From positions 1,044,465-1,108,464 of the forward strand of contig NZ_CP031153.1 of assembly GCF_003352465.1 (NCBI RefSeq): a stretch of DNA of 64,000 nt, given 5' to 3'. The notes beneath the pieces are model-generated. The model saw nothing but the letters and a program-made list of their open reading frames with translations. It was not told the origin of the DNA and made no database searches. The position numbers were made by a program, and so were the translations under genes. Source of the DNA: Kordia sp. SMS9 (GTDB taxonomy: Bacteria; Bacteroidota; Bacteroidia; Flavobacteriales; Flavobacteriaceae). This document shows positions 1 to 8,420 of this stretch, in pieces (position 1 is the stretch's first letter; each line of letters starts with the position of its first letter).

Positions 1-84
1 CATGCACAAAATCATGCGCTTTATCAATCAGAAAATGGTGTTTGGTTGATAGAAGCAGTTCCAAAGGAGTTTATTGAATTCTGA
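1..84 (+). CDS. kptA: RNA 2'-phosphotransferase (Tpt1/KptA family), C-terminal fragment
   Basis: Only the last 27 codons are inside the window; the gene enters from the left edge and stops at 82-84. The visible tail reads H-A-x(5)-LYQSENGVWLIEAVP, which matches the conserved end of Tpt1/KptA enzymes (usually FY.S.NGVWL...VP). Known chemistry of the family: the internal 2'-phosphate of an RNA is transferred to NAD+, giving ADP-ribose 1'',2''-cyclic phosphate and free nicotinamide. It lies 34 bp before a metallophosphatase gene on the same strand and about 2 kb before nicotinamide phosphoribosyltransferase. The call rests on a short C-terminal motif, so the catalytic residues cannot be inspected. 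Confidence 0.7.
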   Translation, partial: HAQNHALYQSENGVWLIEAVPKEFIEF

Positions 85-118
85 TCAAAAATTATAGTAT
101 TTTAGAAGAAAATTTAAA

Positions 119-874
119 ATGAGAACACTTGCAATAGGAGACATACACGGAGGATTTAAAGCATTAATGCAAGTGCTAGAACGCGCCAATGTTACTACAG
201 AAGATACCTTAATTTTTATGGGCGATTATGTAGATGGCTGGAGCGAATCTGCTGAATTAGTTGAGTTTCTCATACAATTAAACACCAAACAAAAATGTAT
301 TTTCATTCGTGGAAATCATGATGTTTGGTGTCATGAATGGTTGCTAGACGGACATGTTAATGATGTTTGGTACATGCACGGCGGAAAAGAAACCTTAGAA
401 AGTTATGCGCGTGTTAAGTATGACAAACAACAACATTTAGAATTTTATGAAAACTTAGAAAACTACTATATTGACGAGCAAAATAGATTATTTCTTCATG
501 CAGGATTTACCTCAATGCACGGTGTTTTAAAAGAGCATTATCAGAAGAATTTTTATTTTGACAGAACTTTAATAGAATCTGCTTTATTGGCTGAAAAAAT
601 TGGCGTAGAAAACCTCAGCAATCCACGATATGCGCCACAACGTTTTCAACATTACTACGAAATCTATATCGGTCATACGCCTACGTTAAACTTTAATTGT
701 CATATTCCGATGAAAGCTCATAATTTATGGGACGTGGATACTGGTGCCGCTTTTACAGGCAACTTGTCTATCTTAGATATTGATACAAAAGAATTTTGGC
801 AAAGCGATCCGCTTCCCGAATTATATCCTACCGAAAAAGGAAGAAACAAAATGCGTGTCGTTCGTAAAAAATGA
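119..874 (+). CDS. Calcineurin-like metallophosphoesterase (Ser/Thr phosphatase type)
   Basis: A 251-residue cytosolic protein with the ordered metal-binding motifs of the PPP/ApaH-like superfamily: GDIHG (D8, H10), GDYVDG (D36), GNHD (N66, H67), then LHAG and IGHTP supplying the later histidines. The ATG at 119 follows a spaced A-rich leader and no signal peptide is visible. Bacterial relatives act on phosphoproteins, dinucleoside polyphosphates or cyclic nucleotides; the substrate cannot be read from sequence. Its stop overlaps the start of the next gene by 4 nt (ATGA), so the two are translationally coupled. Being just after kptA, a role in processing the cyclic ADP-ribose phosphate product is possible but is only inference. 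Confidence 0.85.
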   Translation: MRTLAIGDIHGGFKALMQVLERANVTTEDTLIFMGDYVDGWSESAELVEFLIQLNTKQKCIFIRGNHDVWCHEWLLDGHVNDVWYMHGGKETLESYARVKYDKQQHLEFYENLENYYIDEQNRLFLHAGFTSMHGVLKEHYQKNFYFDRTLIESALLAEKIGVENLSNPRYAPQRFQHYYEIYIGHTPTLNFNCHIPMKAHNLWDVDTGAAFTGNLSILDIDTKEFWQSDPLPELYPTEKGRNKMRVVRKK

Positions 875-1506
875 ACTACCTAAAAACTACATACTATTTT
901 AATTTTGAAGATGAAATCATTCAAAAATTAGCAGCTTCCTATAAAGACAATACAAGTTCTGTCCAAGAAAAAGCGATTGCATTGTACAACAAAGTTCGTG
1001 ACGATTGGAAATATGATCCGTACAGCATTAGTCTTTCAAAAGAGAACTTTCGCGCTAGCGTCATTGCTCAAAAATCAAGTGGAAACTGTGTTGAAAAATC
1101 AATTCTACTAATTGCCTGTTTAAGAGCTATAGAAATTCCTGCAAGACTGCATTTGGGAAAAGTAAAAAATCATATTGCTGTAGAACGACTTACAGAAAAA
1201 TTTGGTTCAAACGAACTCACGCCACATGGAATGGTGAATGTTTTTTTAAACAATAAATGGTTAAAATTATCGCCCGCTTTTAATGCTTCTTTATGTAAAA
1301 AGTTCAAGGTTGCACCTTTGGAGTTTGATGGAGAAAACAATTCTTTTTTGCAACAATACAACAACCAAGGAAATCTATTCATGGAATATACAGACGATTA
1401 TGGACATTTTGAAGATGTTCCGTTAGCATTCATGAAAAGAAATGTAAAAGAACATTATCCGCATATCTTTGACACCGATGAAAATATTACAGAATTTAAA
1501 CTTTGA
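871..1506 (+). CDS. Transglutaminase-like cysteine-hydrolase domain protein
   Basis: A 211-residue protein with a transglutaminase/protease-like core: SGNCVEKS around C73 supplies the nucleophile, followed by the typical helix and the ARLHLGKV strand, and HGMVNVFLNNKWLKLSP places the histidine at H119. In most relatives the last motif is DP; here it is SP (S134), so the canonical acidic residue of the triad is absent from its usual place. No signal peptide is present, so it should act in the cytosol. It overlaps the phosphatase gene by 4 nt and probably forms one transcript with it. Function is unknown; peptide hydrolysis, transamidation or an inactive binding fold are all possible. Confidence 0.7.
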   Translation: MNYLKTTYYFNFEDEIIQKLAASYKDNTSSVQEKAIALYNKVRDDWKYDPYSISLSKENFRASVIAQKSSGNCVEKSILLIACLRAIEIPARLHLGKVKNHIAVERLTEKFGSNELTPHGMVNVFLNNKWLKLSPAFNASLCKKFKVAPLEFDGENNSFLQQYNNQGNLFMEYTDDYGHFEDVPLAFMKRNVKEHYPHIFDTDENITEFKL

Positions 1507-1528
1507 AACATTTTACGAATAACGTACT

Positions 1529-1981
1529 ATGAAAAAAAGACAAATAGACATACTCTTTCTGCTATTATGTATAGCCTTATTATTTATACCCTTATGGGAA
1601 ATGAGCTATAGATATCTTTGGGATTGGGATTTTGGAAATAAAGTCCATGGGAAAATAGAAAATTCAGGAATATTTAAAAATACTTGGGCAGCACTAACCA
1701 ATGATAATGATTATATTCAAGTATACGGTTATCACATAAAATTTCCAGTGATATTTTTTGGAATACTGATACAATTCATACTCATATTCAAAAGAAAACT
1801 GATACAGCAAGCTGCTTCACTTTATGTAATAAGTATAATAGTATACGGAGTTAGTATGTATATATTTCTAGCAAGTTTTGACAGACACACAATGAACATA
1901 AATTTACAAATAGGATCGTTCTTGTTTTTTGCACTCATGATCATCGGAATCATTAAAGAAACGGTACGAATTAAAAAATAA
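1529..1981 (+). CDS. Four-helix membrane protein of unknown function
   Basis: I do not recognise the family. The 150-residue protein has about four hydrophobic segments (roughly residues 5-24, 72-90, 95-116, 124-142) with a polar loop of about 45 residues rich in Trp, Asp and Asn after the first helix. Lysine and arginine cluster at the very N-terminus, around residues 91-93 and at the C-terminus, which suggests that both termini face the cytoplasm. It starts 22 bp after the transglutaminase-like gene, so it probably ends that operon; the following gene has its own promoter. Confidence 0.6.
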   Translation: MKKRQIDILFLLLCIALLFIPLWEMSYRYLWDWDFGNKVHGKIENSGIFKNTWAALTNDNDYIQVYGYHIKFPVIFFGILIQFILIFKRKLIQQAASLYVISIIVYGVSMYIFLASFDRHTMNINLQIGSFLFFALMIIGIIKETVRIKK

Positions 1982-2029
1982 AATTCAACTTCAAATCCCA
2001 TAGTTTCAAACATTAAATCAATAAAATTC

Positions 2030-2059
2030 TTGTCAGTTTCAAAAAACATTTTATATTTG
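2030..2059 (+). promoter_or_regulatory. Bacteroidota-type promoter of the NAMPT gene
   Basis: A TTG at 2030-2032 (in CTTG) is followed by 19 bp and TATATTTG (2052-2059), matching the Bacteroidota consensus TTTG-N19-TAnnTTTG. The start codon at 2088 is 28 bp downstream of the -7 box. GCGT (2059-2062) and ACGC (2070-2073) form short inverted arms directly over the expected start of transcription and could be an operator half-site pair, but no regulator is identified. Confidence 0.6.
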
Positions 2060-2087
2060 CGTATAATTAACGCAAAATAATATTCTT

Positions 2088-3581
2088 ATGAATCCACTAT
2101 TGCTGACAGACGGTTACAAACTCGGACACAAAGAACAATATCCGCAAGGAACCACAAAAGTATATTCAAACTGGACACCACGAAAAAGTAGAATTGAAAA
2201 TATTGACAGCGTTGTCTTTTTTGGACTGCAATACTTCATCAAAGAATACCTTATCCAACAATTCAACACAGAATTCTTCCAACAACCAAAAGCAAAAGTC
2301 GTTACCGAATACAAAAAATATGTCGATCACTATTTAGGTGTCGATTACGATGTTTCACACATAGAAAATTTACACGATGTAGGCTACTTACCTATCGAAA
2401 TTAAAGCGATACCCGAAGGAACCGAAGTTCCCATTCGTGTACCAATGTTTACGGTTGTCAACACACTTCCCGAATTTTTCTGGATTACAAATTACTTAGA
2501 AACACTCCTTTCCAATATCATTTGGCAACCGTGTACTTCAGCTACCATTGCAAAACAATACAAAACCATTTTAATGAAATACGGACAAGAAACCGATAAA
2601 GAAAATCGAGACTTTATCAACTGGCAAGGACACGATTTTTCCATGCGTGGTATGTCGGGAATAGAATCTTCAATTTTGAGCGGAATGGGACATGCACTGT
2701 CTTTTACAGGAAGTGACACGCTTCCCGTTACAATCAATTTGGAGAAATATTACAATACAGACGTCACCAAAGAATTGGTCATTGGAAGTGTCAACGCTAC
2801 CGAACACAGCGTTATGTGTGCAGGAAGCAAAGACGACGAAATAGAAACTTTTAGACGTTTGTTAAGAACCTATCCAACAGGAATTCTCTCCGTTGTTTCA
2901 GATACGTGGGATTTGTGGAAAGTGCTTACCGAATATTTGCCACAACTGAAAGAAGAAATTCTAAACCGTGATGGAAAACTCGTCATTCGTCCCGATTCTG
3001 GAAATCCTGTCGATATTATCTGTGGATGCGAACACAAAAATAAAACGATTAGCAAAGGTGTTGTTGAAGTATTGTGGGAAGAATTTGGCGGAACGATCAA
3101 TTCGCAAGGATACAAAGTATTGCATTCTAAAATTGGTGCTATTTACGGCGACAGTATCACGATAGACAGAGCAACCCAAATTTGTGAACGTTTGAAGCAA
3201 AAAGGGTTCGCTTCCACCAATGTGGTTTTGGGAATTGGAAGTTTTACCTATCAATACAACACACGTGATACATTTGGCTTTGCGATGAAAGCGACGTATG
3301 TAGAAATACACGGTGAAGGACATGCTATTTTTAAAGATCCAATTACAGATGATGGCACCAAAAAATCTGCAAAAGGGTTGATACAACTCTTTACCAAAAA
3401 CGGAAAAATTACATTAAAAGATGAATGTTCTATTCAAGAAGAAAAAGAAGGCTTATTGACCACCGTTTTTAAAGATGGACAGCTATTGCGAGAACAATCA
3501 CTACAAGAGATCAGAACCAATATCACGAAACCGACAAAAGATGTTAATTGTGAAAAAATAGCGACTATTGTAGATATTTAG
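2088..3581 (+). CDS. nadV: Nicotinamide phosphoribosyltransferase (NAMPT)
   Basis: A 497-residue cytosolic enzyme of the NAMPT/NadV type, close to the length of animal NAMPT. It joins nicotinamide and PRPP to give nicotinamide mononucleotide, the first step of the two-step NAD+ salvage route. Family hallmarks are the N-terminal LLTDGYKLGH and YSNWTPRKSR, the central RPDSGNPVD phosphate-binding segment, and GIGSFTYQYNTRDTFGFAMK near residue 385. It has its own promoter and is followed after 34 bp by the acyl-ACP desaturase. Its closeness to kptA is notable because KptA releases nicotinamide, this enzyme's substrate; that coupling is inference. Confidence 0.95.
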   Translation: MNPLLLTDGYKLGHKEQYPQGTTKVYSNWTPRKSRIENIDSVVFFGLQYFIKEYLIQQFNTEFFQQPKAKVVTEYKKYVDHYLGVDYDVSHIENLHDVGYLPIEIKAIPEGTEVPIRVPMFTVVNTLPEFFWITNYLETLLSNIIWQPCTSATIAKQYKTILMKYGQETDKENRDFINWQGHDFSMRGMSGIESSILSGMGHALSFTGSDTLPVTINLEKYYNTDVTKELVIGSVNATEHSVMCAGSKDDEIETFRRLLRTYPTGILSVVSDTWDLWKVLTEYLPQLKEEILNRDGKLVIRPDSGNPVDIICGCEHKNKTISKGVVEVLWEEFGGTINSQGYKVLHSKIGAIYGDSITIDRATQICERLKQKGFASTNVVLGIGSFTYQYNTRDTFGFAMKATYVEIHGEGHAIFKDPITDDGTKKSAKGLIQLFTKNGKITLKDECSIQEEKEGLLTTVFKDGQLLREQSLQEIRTNITKPTKDVNCEKIATIVDI

Positions 3582-3615
3582 TGGTACATTCGCGCACCAT
3601 CCAAACCATCAAATC

Positions 3616-4617
3616 ATGTCTATAAAAAATATTCGCTTAGAAGTCATGCAGACTATTGAAAAAGAAATCGATAGTTTCATGGAAAAATACCTAATTCCGC
3701 CAGAAAAAATATGGCAACCCACCGATTTTTTACCAAATTCTCAAGAAGATACGTTTTTTGATGAAGTGCATAAAATTCGTGAAGAAGCTAAAGAAATAGG
3801 ATACGATTTATGGGTAGTTTTGGTGGGCGATACCATTACAGAAGAAGCATTACCAACCTACGAATCATGGTTGATGGATGTAGAAGGAATCAATCAACAT
3901 GGAAATGACGGTAAAGATAATGGTTGGGCAAAATGGGTTCGTCATTGGACAGGAGAAGAAAATCGTCACGGCGATGTTTTAAATAAATATCTGTATTTAT
4001 CTGGTCGTGTCAACATGCGCGAAATAGAAATTACAACACAACACATGATTAGTGATGGTTTTGATATTGGAACCGCAAACGATCCATATCGAAATTTTGT
4101 ATACACCAGTTTCCAAGAATTAGCAACTAATATTTCACACAAGCGTGTGGGTCAACTCGCAAAAAAGCAAGGAAATGGATTGCTTGGAAAAATGTGTAAT
4201 ATGATTGCTGGTGACGAAATGAGACACCATTTGGCATATAGAGAATTTGTAAAAACGATTCTTAAGTACGATCCTAGCGAAATGATGTTGGCTTTTGAAG
4301 ATATGATGCGTAAAAAAATCGTGATGCCAGCACAATTTGTCCGTGAATCGGGAGAAGCTATCGGAACTGCTTTTGAAAACTTTTCTAATGCTGCACAACG
4401 CATTGGCGTATATACAACACATGATTATATTGATATCCTACGAAAGTTAAATGCATATTGGGAAATTGATAAATTGAACGATTTAACAGATACCGCCAAA
4501 AAAGCACGTGATTACGTCATGAAATTACCAGATCGTATGGCGCGTATTGCGGATCGTGTGGCAATTCCAGAAGATATTACACGGTTTAAGTGGGTGGAAG
4601 CGAATGGAATGCTTTAG
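3616..4617 (+). CDS. Acyl-ACP desaturase (soluble diiron, fatty acid desaturase type 2)
   Basis: A 333-residue ferritin-like protein with the two diiron motifs of plant-type stearoyl-ACP desaturases: EENRHGD in the first helix pair and DEMRHH in the second. It introduces a cis double bond into acyl chains carried on acyl carrier protein, using O2 and reduced ferredoxin, and so sets membrane fluidity. There are no membrane helices, unlike the DesK-linked type 1 desaturases. It is 34 bp downstream of NAMPT on the same strand and probably co-transcribed. The gene is followed by a repeat-filled intergenic stretch and a bidirectional terminator. Confidence 0.93.
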   Translation: MSIKNIRLEVMQTIEKEIDSFMEKYLIPPEKIWQPTDFLPNSQEDTFFDEVHKIREEAKEIGYDLWVVLVGDTITEEALPTYESWLMDVEGINQHGNDGKDNGWAKWVRHWTGEENRHGDVLNKYLYLSGRVNMREIEITTQHMISDGFDIGTANDPYRNFVYTSFQELATNISHKRVGQLAKKQGNGLLGKMCNMIAGDEMRHHLAYREFVKTILKYDPSEMMLAFEDMMRKKIVMPAQFVRESGEAIGTAFENFSNAAQRIGVYTTHDYIDILRKLNAYWEIDKLNDLTDTAKKARDYVMKLPDRMARIADRVAIPEDITRFKWVEANGML

Positions 4618-4948
4618 TTTTAGAGCGCTTCACTTCGACAAGCTCAGTGTGAACGCTGTTAGAAACTTTCAAAACAAATTAATAACAAAGAATCTCATGC
4701 TGAACTTTTAAGCTGAGTTTACCGAAGTTTGATCTAGCATTTTACATTTACAATTTATTAGATCGTCACTTAGAATGGTTTTTCTGCACATTGAGCGCAG
4801 TCGAAATGAAAGCAGATCTCGATACAAAAGCTCTTCGAAATTCCACTCGATCAGACGTTTGGAGAAAGTGATTAATCTTTCAATAAAAACATAAAAATCC
4901 GCTCTCGTAAGAAAGCGGATTTTTCAATTTTATATAATTCTATTGCTA
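4618..4948. repeat. Intergenic stretch with dispersed repeat motifs
   Basis: No gene is visible between the convergent desaturase and aldehyde dehydrogenase genes. Near 4631 lies CACTTCGACAAGCTCAGTGT, and near 4788 its partner in opposite sense, CATTGAGCGCAGTCGAAATG. The same pair recurs at 49765-49879 and a related palindrome at 31887-31928, so this is a dispersed REP-like family that can fold into a long imperfect hairpin. The last part of the stretch is the terminator described separately. Confidence 0.6.
4893..4924. terminator. Bidirectional rho-independent terminator
   Basis: AAAAATCCGCT (4893-4903) pairs with AGCGGATTTTT (4914-4924) across a 10-nt loop. The A/T runs on both sides make it work in either direction, which fits the convergent genes it separates. 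Confidence 0.8.
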
Positions 4949-6502
4949 TTACAAATCAAACTTAATTCCTTGCGCTAATGGCAATTCAGTTGTATAGTTG
5001 ATCGTATTGGTTTGTCTACGCATGTATATTTTCCAAGCATCAGATCCAGACTCGCGTCCGCCTCCTGTATCTTTTTCTCCACCAAAAGCGCCACCAATTT
5101 CTGCTCCAGACGTTCCAATATTTACATTGGCAATTCCACAATCAGATCCTGCAACAGATAAGAAACGTTCTGCTTCACGCAAATTGTTCGTCATCACCGC
5201 AGAAGATAAACCTTGCGCAACTCCATTTTGAACTTCAATGGCATTTTCAATAGTGCCACTATATTTTAGTAAGTATAAAACGGGTGCAAAGGTTTCATGC
5301 TGTACAATTTCAAAAGAATTATCAGCTTCCGCAATCGCAGGTTTTACATAACATCCACTTTCATAACCTTCACCTTCTAAAACACCACCTTCTACCACGA
5401 TGTTTCCTCCTTCTGCAACTACTTTTTCCAAGGCAGCTTGGTATCCTTTTACCGCATCTTTGTCAATTAATGGGCCTACATGATTGTTTTCATCTAACGG
5501 ATTACCAATACGCAATTGTCCATACGCAGCAACTACGGCATCTTTTACCGTATCGTATACAGATTCGTGAATAATCAATCTACGTGTAGAGGTACAACGT
5601 TGTCCTGCCGTTCCAACAGCTCCAAAAACAGCACCGATAACGGTCATTTTAATGTCTGCATCTGGCGTTACGATAATCGCATTGTTTCCACCTAATTCTA
5701 ACAAAGACTTTCCTAAACGTCCTGCTACTTCTTTGGCAACAATTTTCCCCATTCGGGTAGATCCTGTCGCAGAAACTAACGGAATACGGGTATCTTTTGA
5801 TAAAAATTCTCCCACTTTATAATCGCCATTTACCAAACAGCAAATTCCTTCTGGTAAGTTATTTTCTGCAAAAACCTCTGCAGCTATATTTTGACAAGCG
5901 ACTCCACACATGGGAGTTTTTTCAGAAGGTTTCCACACACACACATCTCCACAGATCCAAGCCAACGCGGTATTCCACGCCCAAACAGCTACTGGGAAGT
6001 TAAATGCAGAAATAATTCCGACAACGCCTAATGGATGGTATTGTTCGTACATTCTGTGTCCTGGACGCTCCGAATGCATCGTAAGTCCGTGTAACTGACG
6101 TGATAATCCGACAGCGAAATCACAGATATCAATCATTTCTTGCACTTCTCCCAAACCTTCCTGGTATGATTTCCCCATTTCGTACGAAACCAATTTTCCA
6201 AGTGCTTCTTTTTTCTCTCTTAATTTTTCTCCAAACTGACGCACTACTTCTCCACGTTGTGGCGCTGGCATTGTTCTCCAAGTTTTAAAAGCGGAAGTGG
6301 CAGCTTCCATTACTTTTTCGTAATCTTCTTTTGTCGTCGATTTTACTTTTCCAATCAATTTTCCATCTACTGGAGAATACGATTCGATCAATTCTCCGTT
6401 TGAAAAATTGTTTGAACCTGTTGAAGTTCCTTCATTGATATCTTTTAAGCCTAGCGTGGCTAACGCTTCTTTGATTCCAAAATCAGTAGTCACTGCTCCC
6501 AT
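4949..6502 (-). CDS. Aldehyde dehydrogenase, ALDH7 (aminoadipate-semialdehyde) type
   Basis: A 517-residue NAD(P)+-dependent aldehyde dehydrogenase. The catalytic signatures LLELGGNN (general-base Glu) and GTAGQRCTS (nucleophilic Cys) are intact, as is the NFPVAVWAWN substrate/cofactor strand. GAEIGGAFGGEKDTGGGRESGSD and the end LPLAQGIKF are characteristic of the ALDH7 (antiquitin/AmaB) branch, whose usual substrate is alpha-aminoadipate semialdehyde from lysine breakdown. It is transcribed away from its neighbours' promoters, ending at the bidirectional terminator, and lies downstream of the 3-hydroxyanthranilate dioxygenase gene. A role in the kynurenine route is conceivable, but sequence type points to lysine or betaine-aldehyde metabolism. 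Confidence 0.88.
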   Translation of the reverse strand: MGAVTTDFGIKEALATLGLKDINEGTSTGSNNFSNGELIESYSPVDGKLIGKVKSTTKEDYEKVMEAATSAFKTWRTMPAPQRGEVVRQFGEKLREKKEALGKLVSYEMGKSYQEGLGEVQEMIDICDFAVGLSRQLHGLTMHSERPGHRMYEQYHPLGVVGIISAFNFPVAVWAWNTALAWICGDVCVWKPSEKTPMCGVACQNIAAEVFAENNLPEGICCLVNGDYKVGEFLSKDTRIPLVSATGSTRMGKIVAKEVAGRLGKSLLELGGNNAIIVTPDADIKMTVIGAVFGAVGTAGQRCTSTRRLIIHESVYDTVKDAVVAAYGQLRIGNPLDENNHVGPLIDKDAVKGYQAALEKVVAEGGNIVVEGGVLEGEGYESGCYVKPAIAEADNSFEIVQHETFAPVLYLLKYSGTIENAIEVQNGVAQGLSSAVMTNNLREAERFLSVAGSDCGIANVNIGTSGAEIGGAFGGEKDTGGGRESGSDAWKIYMRRQTNTINYTTELPLAQGIKFDL

Positions 6503-6590
6503 TTATTTATAACTTTTTTTAGTTCTTTTGTTAAATTTCTGCGAAGATAGCACAATTCTATCAATCTTTTGTTGCACTAGGTGCGGTTTA

Positions 6591-7316
6591 TCATTTCAAT
6601 TCTAAGATGTTGTAATGGTATTCGGCACGAAGATATTTTTCATCTTTCTCAATATCTATTTTCAAGCTTTTCCGATGTTGATGCAATTGCAATCCTGTAT
6701 TTTGTTCTTGTTTTATATTTACGATTTGGCTATATGTTGTTTCACTGTGTTGAATTAAGTTTTCTTTTAGTAAAAATGTATTTACATCAAAATAATACCA
6801 CCAAATTGTATCACTATTTGGATACGTAACTTTAATGGCATGTGCGTTTGTTTTATCTTCCAATTGAACAATTCTTTCATAGGTTAAAGAAGCTTCCGTA
6901 TCCAACAATTTGTACGGTTGCCATAATACGTATTGCGCTGCCATCATTTCCTTTTCAGCGGCTTCTACGATATCATCGTCCGTAATTTGATAGCCATTTT
7001 CAAAGACAAATGTTTCCGTTCCATCAAACACAATTCGTTTTTCAACGGTGCCTTCCATCCATATTACTTTAGAAGTAAATTCAGGTTGTAATGTATTTTG
7101 AAATTTTTGTGTAATTGTTTTTTCTACATTTCCAGAAGGTTCATAAAACGTAGTCGTTTTTTCGTAAGTCAATGTTTTGACGGTTTCCCAAGCGGCTTTC
7201 CCTCCATGGGCTTCTTCCAATGATTTTTCAATCACTTCAATGGCTGTTAATTTGGGTTCACAAGCATACAAGAAAGAAATTGTGAAACACAGTAGTAAAA
7301 AATAACTATTCTTCAT
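6591..7316 (-). CDS. Putative outer-membrane lipoprotein, LolA-like or DUF6503-like
   Basis: The preferred start is the ATG at 7316, giving 241 residues; an upstream ATG at 7337 would deepen the overlap with the preceding gene. The N-terminus MKNSYFLLLCF...LYAC is a lipoprotein signal peptide with lipobox LYAC. After it comes a conserved-looking block AHGGKAAWETVKTLTYEKTT and then alternating beta strands, which resembles the half-barrel folds of LolA-type or DUF6503 lipoproteins of Bacteroidota. The 11-nt overlap with the 3-hydroxyanthranilate dioxygenase gene suggests co-translation. No catalytic motif is visible and the function is unknown. Confidence 0.65.
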   Translation of the reverse strand: MKNSYFLLLCFTISFLYACEPKLTAIEVIEKSLEEAHGGKAAWETVKTLTYEKTTTFYEPSGNVEKTITQKFQNTLQPEFTSKVIWMEGTVEKRIVFDGTETFVFENGYQITDDDIVEAAEKEMMAAQYVLWQPYKLLDTEASLTYERIVQLEDKTNAHAIKVTYPNSDTIWWYYFDVNTFLLKENLIQHSETTYSQIVNIKQEQNTGLQLHQHRKSLKIDIEKDEKYLRAEYHYNILELK

Positions 7317-7848
7317 CAGCAGTAAATCGTTCATCAACAGGCATCACATGTCCACAATTATCACAGGTCAATAATTCTTTAGAAGCATAAAAATCTTTAA
7401 AATGACCTAAAAAATCTTTTTCAACATCATGTAACGGAAATCGAACTTCATGTAATTTATGATTACAATTGTCACAATACCATTGCAAGCCATCCATTAA
7501 ATTGGTTCCTTTTCGTTTGCGTTCTACCACCAATCCGATAGAATTTTCATGACGAACGGGCGAATGTGGCACACCTGCTGGATGCAAATACATATCGCCA
7601 GGTCCTAATTTCATGGTTTTCTTTTCGCCATCTTCTTGAATGTGTACTTCAATATTTCCTTCTAACTGGTAAAATAATTCTTCCGTTTCATTGTAATGAT
7701 AATCCTTTCGCGCATTCGGTCCACCCACAATCATCACAATATAATCGCCCGATTCTTTGTACAAATTTTTATTTGCTACAGGTGGTTTTAATAAGTCTCT
7801 ATTTTCTTCAACCCATTGATTCAGGTTAAATGGTTTTTGTATCGCCAT
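7306..7848 (-). CDS. nbaC: 3-hydroxyanthranilate 3,4-dioxygenase
   Basis: A 180-residue cupin enzyme that opens the ring of 3-hydroxyanthranilate to 2-amino-3-carboxymuconate semialdehyde, the precursor of quinolinate and hence of NAD+. The iron ligands H51, E57 and H95 fall at the same positions as in the Cupriavidus enzyme, and R47 and R99 can hold the substrate carboxylate. The second, rubredoxin-like iron site is also complete: C125-x2-C128 and C162-x2-C165. It heads a short operon with the lipoprotein gene (11-nt overlap with its preferred start). Together with NAMPT nearby, it suggests that both de novo and salvage NAD routes are available. Confidence 0.93.
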   Translation of the reverse strand: MAIQKPFNLNQWVEENRDLLKPPVANKNLYKESGDYIVMIVGGPNARKDYHYNETEELFYQLEGNIEVHIQEDGEKKTMKLGPGDMYLHPAGVPHSPVRHENSIGLVVERKRKGTNLMDGLQWYCDNCNHKLHEVRFPLHDVEKDFLGHFKDFYASKELLTCDNCGHVMPVDERFTADEE

Positions 7849-8113
7849 ACTGTTAGAATTTTAGATTTTAAAATTACACATTTTTTATCATCTTAAACTA
7901 TTTATTCAATAATCGATGTTTAAAACTTTACATCTTATTTTATTGGGTTGCTATGAATGTCCTGCAAAAAAGTCTGACAAACTTGCCATGAAGCAATTTG
8001 GTATCTGTAGACTATCTAAAATATTGACATACAAGTGTTAAGTAAGGTAAAACCGTACGGTGCTAATTGTATAATTTTCTATCTTTTTTATATTAACTGA
8101 AAATATACTAATT

Positions 8114-8404
8114 ATGAAAAAAAAGAAATTCGAAAAAAAGCTTGCATTAGGGAAAAAGCAAGTTTCTAATCTTGGTGGTGTACAAGGTGGTGCCGCAGCA
8201 CAATCTCACATTTCATGTACTGTCGGTGGTGGAAACTGCACAAGTCAATTGGTAAAAACCTGCACTTGGTATAGCGAACTATACACAGCATGTACCTGTC
8301 CTCCTTCTTGGGATGGAAACTGTGGAGAATCTATTAATATTCCTTGTGAATATACGAGACAACCTAATTGTCCTGGAAATTCAAACTTCTTATGTGAGGC
8401 TTAA
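8114..8404 (+). CDS. Cys-rich lanthipeptide-like precursor peptide 1
   Basis: A 96-residue peptide with an N-terminal MKKKKFEKKLALGKKQVSNL leader followed by GGVQGG, the pattern of Bacteroidota class I lanthipeptide-type precursors (K-rich head, then K-x-x-[VI]-S-x-[LF]). The remaining core holds nine cysteines and many Ser/Thr residues, and contains SELYTACTCPPSWDGNC, which is repeated almost unchanged in the next two genes. It is the first of three tandem paralogues and the longest, with a C-terminal extension ending in NFLCEA. No lanthionine synthetase, protease or exporter gene is near. Whether it is modified or simply disulfide-bonded after secretion is unknown. Confidence 0.75.
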   Translation: MKKKKFEKKLALGKKQVSNLGGVQGGAAAQSHISCTVGGGNCTSQLVKTCTWYSELYTACTCPPSWDGNCGESINIPCEYTRQPNCPGNSNFLCEA

Positions 8405-8420
8405 CAAAAATCTATACATC

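Noticed and set aside
4949..6502. Assigning the aldehyde dehydrogenase to the kynurenine pathway because it is near 3-hydroxyanthranilate dioxygenase
   Set aside because: Its end motif LPLAQGIKF and GGGRESGSD block are those of the ALDH7 branch, not the 2-aminomuconate semialdehyde dehydrogenase branch.
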